This document shows, one piece after another, positions 1-5,966 of a DNA stretch of 15,536 nt. The DNA lies in assembly GCA_025933895.1 (NCBI GenBank), contig JAICZB010000026.1:1-15536 (forward strand), in the 5' to 3' direction. The translations under genes were made by a program, and so were the position numbers. The stretch's first letter is position 1. Every line of letters begins with the position of its first letter. The DNA is from Thermoleophilia bacterium. GTDB lineage: Bacteria; Actinomycetota; Thermoleophilia; Gaiellales; Gaiellaceae. Below the pieces are notes generated by a model. The model ran no database searches. It saw only the letters and a program-made list of their open reading frames with translations, and was not told the origin of the DNA.

Positions 1-1
1 A

Positions 2-553
2 ACACGGGAGTCAACTGGGGGAGCTGGCTTCGTCCAGGCATCGAGGAGCTTGATCGCTGCCTGCCACGCGACAGCGCGCGCCGTCGGCTATCGCGTTCCC
101 TGTCCGACACGTGTTCCACCTGGACTCACGGCATTCGGCGGACGGCCGGGCTGCCCCATCGAAATCATCGGGCCGGGCCGGAAGTGTCCGAATACCCATC
201 GCGGCTGGCGCGGCTGGGTCGTAGGATCGAGCGCCACGCCGAACGAGCACCTCGTGATCACCGCGTCGCCAAAGCCGCTCCGTAACGACGCCAGGGTCGT
301 CAATGGCCCGGCCTGGTATCCGAAGGCACGGATCGAACCGCTCGGCTGGGTCACCATCAACGGCCGGCGGATGCGTGTGGTCTTCGTCCCGCCGAACACC
401 AATGACGGCAGCACATTCGTTCATCATGTGGTGCTCATCTGGACCCTTGGCAAGCACACTTACGGCGTCGGCTTCCACGACGTGACAGGGATCCATCCGA
501 CCCTCGAGCTCGACGAGGGACTTGCTCGGAGCATCCGGCTCGTCGGCCCCTGA
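2..553 (+). CDS. Hypothetical protein, 5' end cut by the window edge
   Basis: The frame is open from base 2 to the TGA at 551-553, with no stop upstream, so the true start probably lies outside the window. The first in-window start in this frame is a TTG at 50. About 183 codons are visible. I do not recognise the family. The visible part has no membrane segment. It has a stretch reading VGYRVPCPTRVPPGL, two further cysteines spaced like a possible disulfide pair, and a C-terminal section rich in beta-like residues (FVHHVVLIWTLGKHTYGVGF). Codon use is visibly less G/C-biased at third positions than in ffh next door (many TAT, GTT, CCA, GGA, AAT), which fits a weakly expressed or more recently acquired gene. 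A secreted or surface protein is possible but cannot be shown without the N-terminus. The gene ends 6 bases before the convergent small ORF at 560-682. Confidence 0.7.
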   Translation, partial: TRESTGGAGFVQASRSLIAACHATARAVGYRVPCPTRVPPGLTAFGGRPGCPIEIIGPGRKCPNTHRGWRGWVVGSSATPNEHLVITASPKPLRNDARVVNGPAWYPKARIEPLGWVTINGRRMRVVFVPPNTNDGSTFVHHVVLIWTLGKHTYGVGFHDVTGIHPTLELDEGLARSIRLVGP

Positions 554-559
554 CAGCGC

Positions 560-682
560 TTAGAGCCTGAGCGAGTGGTGGGCGGCCGGGTAGCTGCCGC
601 TCTTCGCCAGGACGCGCGGGACAGCGAGGCCGTAGCTGCCCTCGCGGTCGCTCTCCGGTTTCCGGTGGCGCTGCATGAGCAT
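560..682 (-). CDS. Candidate small protein of 40 residues
   Basis: A minus-strand ORF starts ATG CTC ATG at 682 and ends with TAA at 562-560, giving 40 residues that end in PAAHHSLRL. Hand counts of G/C by codon position are about 70% (first), 50% (second) and 95% (third). This is the pattern of real genes in this genome and is not expected from a random stretch. A GGTGA lies 5 bases before the ATG and can pair with the 16S rRNA tail. The peptide is basic and His-rich, with no membrane segment or known motif, and I do not recognise it. It runs convergent to the partial gene at 2-553 and divergent from ffh. I see no clear -10 box for it. The open frame continues upstream into ffh, but that part is antisense shadow. 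It could still be a chance ORF. Confidence 0.5.
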   Translation of the reverse strand: MLMQRHRKPESDREGSYGLAVPRVLAKSGSYPAAHHSLRL

Positions 683-733
683 GATCGTCACCGCGGTAGA
701 GACGTGACGGGAGTGTGTAGCTCGGAGCGCCGG

Positions 734-739
734 TACCCT
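734..739 (+). promoter_or_regulatory. Candidate -10 box of ffh, leaderless start
   Basis: TACCCT lies 7 bases before the ATG of ffh. It fits the TANNNT consensus of primary sigma factors, and the spacing puts transcription start at or next to the A of the ATG. I see no Shine-Dalgarno sequence and no recognisable -35 box. The same arrangement recurs before rnhB, comM and the FAD oxidase gene. Confidence 0.5.
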
Positions 740-746
740 GCGGCCG

Positions 747-2165
747 ATGTTCGACGCGCTCAGCGACAAGCTCCAGAGTGCTCTCGGCGACCTCCGCGGG
801 CGCGGCGTCCTCGACGAGGAGGCGATCAACCGCGCCATGCGCGAGGTACGCCTCGCGCTGCTCGAGGCCGATGTCAACTTCGGCGTCGTCAGGGAGTTCG
901 TCGCGCAGGTACGCGAGCGCGCGCTCGGCGAGGACGTGCGCAAGAGCCTCACTCCAGGCCAGCAGGTCGTGAAGATCGTGCACGAGGAGCTGACCGAGCT
1001 CCTCGGCTCCTCGGACTCGCGTCTCGCCTTCTCGCAGCGGCCGCCGACGACGATCCTCCTCGCGGGTCTCCAGGGCTCGGGCAAGACGACCGCCGCGGGC
1101 AAGCTCGCGCTGCTGCTCGAGAAGGAGGGCCGCAAGCCGGCGCTCGTGGCCGCCGACCTCCAGCGGCCGGCCGCGATCGACCAGCTCGTCCAGCTCGGCG
1201 AGCAGGTCGGAGTGCCGGTCTACGCCGACGAGCGCGCCGACCCGGTGAAGGCGGTCCACGACGGGATCGAGCGCGCCAGGGGCGACGCGCGCGACGTCGT
1301 GATCCTCGACACCGCCGGCCGCCTCCACGTCGACGAGGCCCTGATGGAGGAGCTCGCCGCCGTGCGCCGCGAGGCGAAGCCGACAAACGTCCTCCTCGTC
1401 CTCGACGCGATGACCGGCCAGGAGGCCGTCAACGTCGCGCAGGCGTTCCAGGAGCGCATCGACTTCGACGGCGTCGTCCTCACGAAGCTCGACGGCGACG
1501 CGCGCGGCGGCGCGGCCCTCTCCGTCCGCGCGGTCACCGGCCGCCCGATCAAGCTCGCCTCGCTCGGCGAGAAGCTCGACGCGCTCGACTGGTTCCACCC
1601 CGACCGGATGGCGTCGCGCATCCTCGGCATGGGCGACGTCCTGACGCTGATCGAGCGCGCCGAGGCGGCGATCGAGGAGGACGAGAAGGAGGAGCTCGAG
1701 CGCCGCATGATGAAGGGCGAGTTCACCTTCGACGACTTCCTCTCGAGCTACAAGATGCTGCGCCGCATGGGGCCGCTCCAGGGCGTCGTCAAGATGATCC
1801 CCGGCCTCGGCAAGCAGCTCGACGGCCTCGACCAGGTGGATGAGCGCCAGCTCAAGCGGGTCGAGGCGATCGTCCTCTCGATGACGCCGCACGAGCGCCG
1901 CGTCCCACACGTCATCGACGCCTCGCGCCGCAAGCGGATCGCCGCCGGCTCGGGCACGTCGGTGGAGCAGGTCAACCAGCTGATCGAGGGCCGGAAGCAG
2001 ATGGCGAAGATGATGAAGATGGTCGGATCGGGCAAGATGCCGCAGATTCCCGGTGCCGGCGCCCCAGGCAACGGCCTCCCAGGTCAGTTGGGGCAAGGCC
2101 CGCCTCGCCCGAGCGCGACACGCAAGTCGAAGTCCAAACGGAAGAAGAAGAAAGCGAAGAGGTAA
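747..2165 (+). CDS. ffh: Signal recognition particle GTPase Ffh (SRP54)
   Basis: This is the 472-residue protein component of the signal recognition particle. It binds signal sequences emerging from ribosomes and, with SRP RNA and FtsY, delivers them to the membrane. The N domain covers about residues 1-85. The GTPase domain has the P-loop GLQGSGKTT (107-115), a DLQRPAA motif (137-143), DTAGR (188-192) and TKLDGDARGG (246-255). The methionine-rich M domain runs from about 300 to 430 and carries the RNA-binding stretch SRRKRIAAGSGTSV. The C-terminus is a Gly/Pro linker ending in a Lys/Arg-rich tail (459-472). Length is slightly above the usual 430-460 because of this tail. The start is the ATG at 747, since the protein begins MFDALSDKL as in the family. 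It opens the block that continues into rpsP 4 bases after its stop. Confidence 0.97.
   Translation: MFDALSDKLQSALGDLRGRGVLDEEAINRAMREVRLALLEADVNFGVVREFVAQVRERALGEDVRKSLTPGQQVVKIVHEELTELLGSSDSRLAFSQRPPTTILLAGLQGSGKTTAAGKLALLLEKEGRKPALVAADLQRPAAIDQLVQLGEQVGVPVYADERADPVKAVHDGIERARGDARDVVILDTAGRLHVDEALMEELAAVRREAKPTNVLLVLDAMTGQEAVNVAQAFQERIDFDGVVLTKLDGDARGGAALSVRAVTGRPIKLASLGEKLDALDWFHPDRMASRILGMGDVLTLIERAEAAIEEDEKEELERRMMKGEFTFDDFLSSYKMLRRMGPLQGVVKMIPGLGKQLDGLDQVDERQLKRVEAIVLSMTPHERRVPHVIDASRRKRIAAGSGTSVEQVNQLIEGRKQMAKMMKMVGSGKMPQIPGAGAPGNGLPGQLGQGPPRPSATRKSKSKRKKKKAKR
2158..2162 (+). promoter_or_regulatory. Ribosome binding site of rpsP inside ffh
   Basis: AGAGG sits 7 bases before the rpsP ATG at 2170. 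It lies in the last codons of ffh, which encode the Lys/Arg tail, so the purine-rich run serves both as protein code and as Shine-Dalgarno sequence. It is one of the few clear Shine-Dalgarno sites on the plus strand here. Confidence 0.6.
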
Positions 2166-2169
2166 CCGC

Positions 2170-2412
2170 ATGGCAGTGAAGCTCAGGCTGACGCGGGTCG
2201 GCTCCAAGAAGAACCCGATCTACCGCGTCGTCGCCGCCGATTCGCGCTCGCCGCGCGACGGCAAGTTCATCGAGATCGTCGGCCGCTACAACCCGCAGTC
2301 GGACCCGTCGCTCATCGACCTCGACGAAGCCAAGGTGCGCGGCTGGCTCGAGAAGGGCGCACAGCCGACCGAGTCGGTGGCGAAGCTCCTCAAGGCGCAG
2401 GGAATCCAGTAG
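2170..2412 (+). CDS. rpsP: Small ribosomal subunit protein bS16
   Basis: This 80-residue protein is ribosomal protein S16, which stabilises the 5' domain of 16S rRNA during 30S assembly. The whole length matches the family: MAVKLRLTRVGSKKNPIYR, then VVAADSRSPRDGKFIE, GRYNP, and the helix ending in a typical VAKLLKAQGI. Length is normal. The ATG at 2170 is fixed by the conserved N-terminus and the AGAGG upstream. It follows ffh by 4 bases and precedes khpA by 4 bases, so the three are probably co-transcribed. Confidence 0.97.
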   Translation: MAVKLRLTRVGSKKNPIYRVVAADSRSPRDGKFIEIVGRYNPQSDPSLIDLDEAKVRGWLEKGAQPTESVAKLLKAQGIQ

Positions 2413-2416
2413 CGCC

Positions 2417-2650
2417 GTGGCCGAACTGGTCGCCGAGCTTGCGCGCCGGCTCGTCGACGAGCCCGACGCCGTGCGCGTGGAGGAGGTCGAGGAGGAGGAC
2501 GGGACGCTGATCCTGCGGCTGCACGTGGCCGAGGCCGACATCGGCAAGGTGATCGGCCGCCAGGGCCGCCTCGCCCGGGCGCTGCGCACGGTCGTCCGCG
2601 CCGGCGGGGTCGAGGCGGGCCGCCGCCTCCAACTCGAGATCGTCGACTGA
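2417..2650 (+). CDS. khpA: KH-domain RNA-binding protein KhpA
   Basis: This 77-residue single KH-domain protein (YlqC family) carries the GxxG RNA-binding loop as GRQG inside IGKVIGRQGRLARALRTV. Known members partner with KhpB/Jag and act as RNA chaperones that affect cell elongation and division in Gram-positive bacteria. The first half is acidic (VEEVEEEDGT) and the last residues (RRLQLEIVD) form the closing strand. The start is GTG at 2417, giving the usual family length. The position directly after rpsP and before rimM-trmD is the standard place for this gene. It stops one base before the start of the phosphoesterase gene at 2652. Confidence 0.93.
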   Translation: MAELVAELARRLVDEPDAVRVEEVEEEDGTLILRLHVAEADIGKVIGRQGRLARALRTVVRAGGVEAGRRLQLEIVD

Positions 2651-2651
2651 G

Positions 2652-3287
2652 ATGTCTTCGGTCGCAGCGCTCTACGACATCCACGGCAATCTGGGCGCCC
2701 TCGAAGCAGTGCTCGCGGAGGCGCCGGACGAGGCGACGATCCTCGTCGGCGGCGACATCTGCGCGGGCGGCGACCAGCCGTCCGAGACGCTCGCGCGGCT
2801 TCGCGGGCTCGGTGACCGCGTCCGCTGGTTGCGCGGGAACTCGGACCGCGAGCTGTATCCGGGCGAGGTGGGGCTTGTGCCGGAGGAATTCATCGAAGAA
2901 GAGCGCTCGAAGCTGAGCGAGGAGGAGATCGAGTTCCTGTACGGGCTGCCGCCGACACAGCGCATCGGCGACGTTCTCTACTGCCACGCCTCGCCGCGAA
3001 ACGACCTCGACATCTTCACCGAACGGACGCCCGAGGAGCGGATCGCACCGCTCTTCGAGGGACTAGACGTCCCGACGGTCGTCTGCGGGCACACGCATAC
3101 GCAGTTCGAGCGCACGGTCGCCGGCGTGCGCGTGGTCAACGCCGGCAGCGTCGGCATGCCGTACGAGGAGGAGCCCGGCGCGTACTGGCTGCTCGACCTC
3201 GTCGCGCGGCGGACGCCGTACGAAGGCGCCGAGCTGAAGGCGACCCGCGAGGAGGCTGTCTTAGAGTTCACCGAACGCGGCCTGTGA
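2652..3287 (+). CDS. Metallophosphoesterase, YfcE/MJ0936-like
   Basis: This 211-residue protein is a calcineurin-like phosphoesterase with all metal-binding motifs intact: DIH (D9, H11), GGD (D35), GNSD (N63), CHASP (H112) and GHTHTQ (H147, H149). The conserved end AGSVGMPYEEEPGAYWLL is typical of small YfcE-type phosphodiesterases. The natural substrate cannot be read from sequence; known relatives cleave phosphodiester model substrates with Mn or Ni. It is soluble and has no signal peptide. It starts with an ATG one base after the khpA stop and overlaps the next gene by the 4 bases GTGA, so it lies in the operon. Phosphoesterase genes are not a usual part of the rpsP-rimM-trmD cluster. A shortened paralog follows at once. 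Confidence 0.9.
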   Translation: MSSVAALYDIHGNLGALEAVLAEAPDEATILVGGDICAGGDQPSETLARLRGLGDRVRWLRGNSDRELYPGEVGLVPEEFIEEERSKLSEEEIEFLYGLPPTQRIGDVLYCHASPRNDLDIFTERTPEERIAPLFEGLDVPTVVCGHTHTQFERTVAGVRVVNAGSVGMPYEEEPGAYWLLDLVARRTPYEGAELKATREEAVLEFTERGL

Positions 3288-3790
3288 AAGTCGCGGCGCT
3301 CTACGGCGTCCACGCGAACCTGCCGGCGCTCGACGCGGTGCTGGCGGAGGTCGAGCGCGAGTCGCTGCCGCTGACGCAGCGGCTCGAAGTCGACGGGCTC
3401 GGAGACACGCTGGCCTGTCACGCGACTCCGCACGACGACGAGGTCATCGTCACGCCGCTCACACCGGATGAGCGGCTCGCGGAGGTCCTGGAGGGAGTCG
3501 AGGCGGACACGGTGGTGGCCGGCCACACCCACATGCAGCAGGACAGAGTCGCAGGCAGGATCCGCTGGATCAACGCCGGCTCGGTGGGCTTGCCGTACGA
3601 GGACGACATCAAGGCGTTCCGGGCTCTGCTCGGGCCGGTCGTCGAGCTTCGGCGGACGCCGTTCGACGTCGCGGCGGCGATTCGCGCCTTCGAAGGCGTC
3701 GAGCGTGAGGACGCGGCGCAGTTCGTCGAGAACTTCCGCGTCGCTCCGTCGCGGCAGGAGGCGTCCGAGTACTTCGAGTCGCTTGTCTGA
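3284..3790 (+). CDS. Shortened metallophosphoesterase paralog, probably catalytically dead
   Basis: This 168-residue protein is clearly related to the preceding phosphoesterase at both ends (VAALYGVHANLPALDAVLAE at the N-terminus; CHATP, GHTHMQ and INAGSVGLPYE later). About 73 residues that should lie between positions 26 and 27 are absent, including the GGD and GNxD motifs. The first metal-binding Asp is also changed (DxH has become GVH, G8). The frame stays open throughout. Only three of the metal-binding motifs remain in part, so hydrolysis by the usual two-metal mechanism is unlikely. The GTG at 3284 overlaps the upstream stop (GTGA), and its own stop overlaps rimM by 8 bases. It is either a decaying duplicate still in frame or a pseudo-enzyme kept for binding or translational coupling. 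Confidence 0.75.
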   Translation: MKVAALYGVHANLPALDAVLAEVERESLPLTQRLEVDGLGDTLACHATPHDDEVIVTPLTPDERLAEVLEGVEADTVVAGHTHMQQDRVAGRIRWINAGSVGLPYEDDIKAFRALLGPVVELRRTPFDVAAAIRAFEGVEREDAAQFVENFRVAPSRQEASEYFESLV

Positions 3791-4253
3791 GTTCGTCCGG
3801 ATCGGACGGGTCGGCAAGCCGCACGGGCTCGACGGCGGTTTCTTCGTCGAGGGCGCAAGCGAACGGGAGGACGTCTTCGCGGAGGGCGCGACGCTCTATG
3901 CGGGCGGCGAGCCGGCGGCCGTGGTCGGCTCGCGGCGCGGCTCCGGCGGCCGGCCGGTGATCCGCCTCGACCGGCACGTGGAGCGCGGCGCCGAGCTCGC
4001 CGTCGCGCGCGCGACGCTGCCGCCGCTCGACGGCGAGGACGAGTTCTACGTCTTCCAGCTCGTCGGTCTCGGCGTGGAGGAGGAGAGCGGACGGCAGCTC
4101 GGGCGGGTGCGGGAGGTACTCGAGTACCCTGGGAACGACGTGCTCGAGCTCGACTCCGGTGCGTCATTGCCCCTCGTCGAGGCGTGCGTCCGGAAGGTGG
4201 ATCTGGCCGGCGGACGAATCGTCGTCGCCGCGGGGTTCGCAGACCCGGAATAG
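3783..4253 (+). CDS. rimM: Ribosome maturation factor RimM
   Basis: This 156-residue protein helps late assembly of the 30S head and binds S19. The N-terminal RimM domain starts with VRIGRVGKPHGLDGGFFVEG. The C-terminal PRC barrel begins around residue 85 (DEFYVFQLVGLGVEEESG) and contains EVLEYPGNDVLEL and the final LPLVEACVRKVDLAGGRIVV. This is close to family length, slightly short. The only plausible start is the TTG at 3783, which gives MSEFVRIG and overlaps the upstream stop by 8 bases (TTGTCTGA). An AGGAGG further upstream is too distant to be its ribosome binding site. It is followed after 8 bases by trmD, the classical partner. Confidence 0.95.
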   Translation: MSEFVRIGRVGKPHGLDGGFFVEGASEREDVFAEGATLYAGGEPAAVVGSRRGSGGRPVIRLDRHVERGAELAVARATLPPLDGEDEFYVFQLVGLGVEEESGRQLGRVREVLEYPGNDVLELDSGASLPLVEACVRKVDLAGGRIVVAAGFADPE

Positions 4254-4261
4254 CCCAGCCC

Positions 4262-4903
4262 GTGCGCATCGACGTCTTCACCCTCGTTCCCCACGCCTTT
4301 GCCTGGCTGACCGAGCAGCGCCCGGTGGCCGGCGTCCTCGGCGAAGAGCTCGAGCTGCGGCTCTTCAACTACCGCGACTCGACGCCGCTCCGAGCGGGCC
4401 AGGTCGACGACGAGCCGTACGGCGGCGGAGCGGGAATGGTGCTGCGCGTGGACGTTGTCGCCGCAGCGCTCGAAGCCGTCTACGGAGCTGAGCCGCCCGG
4501 GCCGGTGATCGCGCTCTCGCCGAAGGGACGGCAACTCACGCAGGAGGTCGTCGAAGAGCTCGCCGAGCTACCGGCGCTGGCGCTGCTCTCCTCCCGCTTC
4601 GAAGGCTTCGACGAGCGGATCGTCGAGCACCTCGCGACGGACGCGATCTCGGTCGGGCCGTACGTCCTCTCGAACGGCGACCTGCCGGCGATGATCGTCC
4701 TCGACGCGGTGGCGCGACGGCTGCCGGGAGCGCTCGCCGAGGGATCCGGGGAGCTCGAGAGCTTCTCGGCCGAGCTCGGCGGCGGGCTCGAGTATCCGCA
4801 CTACACGCGGCCGGCCGATTTTCGCGGCTGGTCCGTGCCGGACGTGCTGCGCTCGGGCGATCATGCGCGCGTCGAGGCCTGGCGGCGGGAGCAGGTGAGA
4901 TGA
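4262..4903 (+). CDS. trmD: tRNA (guanine-N1-)-methyltransferase TrmD
   Basis: TrmD methylates G37 of tRNAs to m1G with S-adenosylmethionine and so prevents +1 frameshifting. Visible motifs are PYGGGAGMVL (52-61), the knot region LLSSRFEGFDERIVEHL (108-124), ISVGPYVLSNGDLPAMIVLDAVAR (129-152) and LEYPHYTRPADFRGW (176-190). The Arg matching R154 of characterised enzymes is present (R152). At the position of the linker Asp169 general base there is Glu (E166 in ESFS), and the linker is about 3 residues longer. The usual CGRYEG is SSRFEG here. At 213 residues it lacks some 25-30 C-terminal residues of typical enzymes. The start is the GTG at 4262, which gives MRIDVFTLVP. Its stop overlaps lepB by ATGA. 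Confidence 0.95.
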   Translation: MRIDVFTLVPHAFAWLTEQRPVAGVLGEELELRLFNYRDSTPLRAGQVDDEPYGGGAGMVLRVDVVAAALEAVYGAEPPGPVIALSPKGRQLTQEVVEELAELPALALLSSRFEGFDERIVEHLATDAISVGPYVLSNGDLPAMIVLDAVARRLPGALAEGSGELESFSAELGGGLEYPHYTRPADFRGWSVPDVLRSGDHARVEAWRREQVR

Positions 4904-5895
4904 GCGACGACTTCGGCCGGAACCGTCCCGAGCTCGGCGACGAGGACGAGAAGGACGAGGCGGACGCCGGTCGCGAGGCCCCGTTCGGCTGGCCGGAGGA
5001 GGGGCCGAGCCCGCGCCGCGGCACACCGGGTTGGTTCGACGACGAGCCGGAGCCCGAGTCCGAGCCCGACCGGGAGTCGCCGGGAGGCTGGCCCACTCCG
5101 CCTCCGACGTGGCAGCGGCAGGACTACGGCGAGAGCGCCCCGAGGGAGTGGGAGCGGTCCGGCGACCGGGACTACGACGACTACGGCTACGTCCGCGGGG
5201 AGCAGCTGTTCTCGGATGAAGCCCACGCCGACCGGTACGACGCGCGACGCAGCCGCGACCCTCTCGCCCGCCTCTTTCCCAGTCTCCCGCGCGGGGTGCG
5301 CGTCACGCTCGATTGGATCCTGACGATCGCCGGCGCGATCCTGATCGTGCTTGCGCTCAAGCAATGGGTCGTCAACCCGTACCGCATCCCCTCGTCCTCA
5401 ATGGAGCCCGCGCTGAATTGCGCGAAGGGTCCCGGCCCGAACCAGAGCGGCTGTCTCGGCGATTCGAGCGACCGCGTGCTCGCCTGCCGGATCTGCCTCG
5501 ATTTCGGCCCTCCGTCGCGCGGCGACATCGTCGTCTTCAACACGCCCAAACCGGCCGCGGCGAAGTGCGGCGAAGGCGGCACGTTCGTAAAGCGCGTGAT
5601 CGGTCTGCCGGGCGAGACCGTGAAGGAGGACGACGAGGGGAACATCCTGATCCGGGGGCCCGGCGCGAAGAAGTTCGAGAAGCTCAAGGAGACGTACGTC
5701 TCGAAGCAGAGACGGTTGGCCGACAGCGGCCATTTCGGGATGAAATGGACGGTCCCTCCCAACAGCTACTTCATGATGGGAGACAACCGCTCGCAGTCCT
5801 GCGACTCGCGCACGTGGGGCTCCGTGCCCCGCAGCAAGCTGATCGGGATCGTCTTCTTCGTCTACTGGCCGCCCGACCGAATCGGCTTCCGGTAG
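4900..5895 (+). CDS. lepB: Signal peptidase I with acidic cytoplasmic extension
   Basis: This 331-residue membrane serine protease removes signal peptides from exported proteins. Residues 1-130 are hydrophilic, strongly acidic and rich in Pro, Gly, Trp and Tyr, so probably disordered in the cytoplasm. One membrane helix follows (about 137-158). The catalytic domain has Ser167 in SSSMEPAL, the general-base Lys231 in GGTFVKRVIGLPGE, and the box GDNRSQSCDSRTWG (294-307). No second membrane segment is visible, as in Gram-positive-type enzymes. There are six cysteines (174, 185, 196, 199, 223, 301), all after the membrane helix, with C174 and C185 in an insertion between the Ser box and DRVL. It overlaps trmD by 4 bases (ATGA). 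The N-terminal length depends on the ATG at 4900, and acidic low-complexity extensions of this kind are known in actinobacterial LepB. Confidence 0.95.
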   Translation: MSDDFGRNRPELGDEDEKDEADAGREAPFGWPEEGPSPRRGTPGWFDDEPEPESEPDRESPGGWPTPPPTWQRQDYGESAPREWERSGDRDYDDYGYVRGEQLFSDEAHADRYDARRSRDPLARLFPSLPRGVRVTLDWILTIAGAILIVLALKQWVVNPYRIPSSSMEPALNCAKGPGPNQSGCLGDSSDRVLACRICLDFGPPSRGDIVVFNTPKPAAAKCGEGGTFVKRVIGLPGETVKEDDEGNILIRGPGAKKFEKLKETYVSKQRRLADSGHFGMKWTVPPNSYFMMGDNRSQSCDSRTWGSVPRSKLIGIVFFVYWPPDRIGFR

Positions 5896-5921
5896 ACGGT
5901 TCGGGCCGAGTTCGATTCCGC

Positions 5922-5927
5922 TACCCT
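5922..5927 (+). promoter_or_regulatory. Candidate -10 box upstream of rplS
   Basis: TACCCT lies in the 71-base gap between lepB and rplS and matches the box before ffh. Transcription from it would give a leader of roughly 30 bases that is pyrimidine-rich, carries the short direct repeat CAGGCCC (5942-5948 and 5955-5961), and has no Shine-Dalgarno sequence before the rplS ATG. No convincing -35 box is present. Confidence 0.35.
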
Positions 5928-5966
5928 TGTCCGTCGGCCGCCAGGCCCCTTCGTCAGGCCCTTTCC

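Noticed and set aside
435..2207. A 590-codon minus-strand open frame opposite ffh
   Set aside because: It is antisense to an unmistakable ffh, its translation is Arg/Leu/Glu low-complexity typical of a GC-rich shadow frame, and it shows no family motif.
5908..5925. GAGTTCGATTCCGC resembling a tRNA T-loop
   Set aside because: The flanking bases do not form a 5-bp T-stem and no acceptor, D or anticodon arm is found around it.
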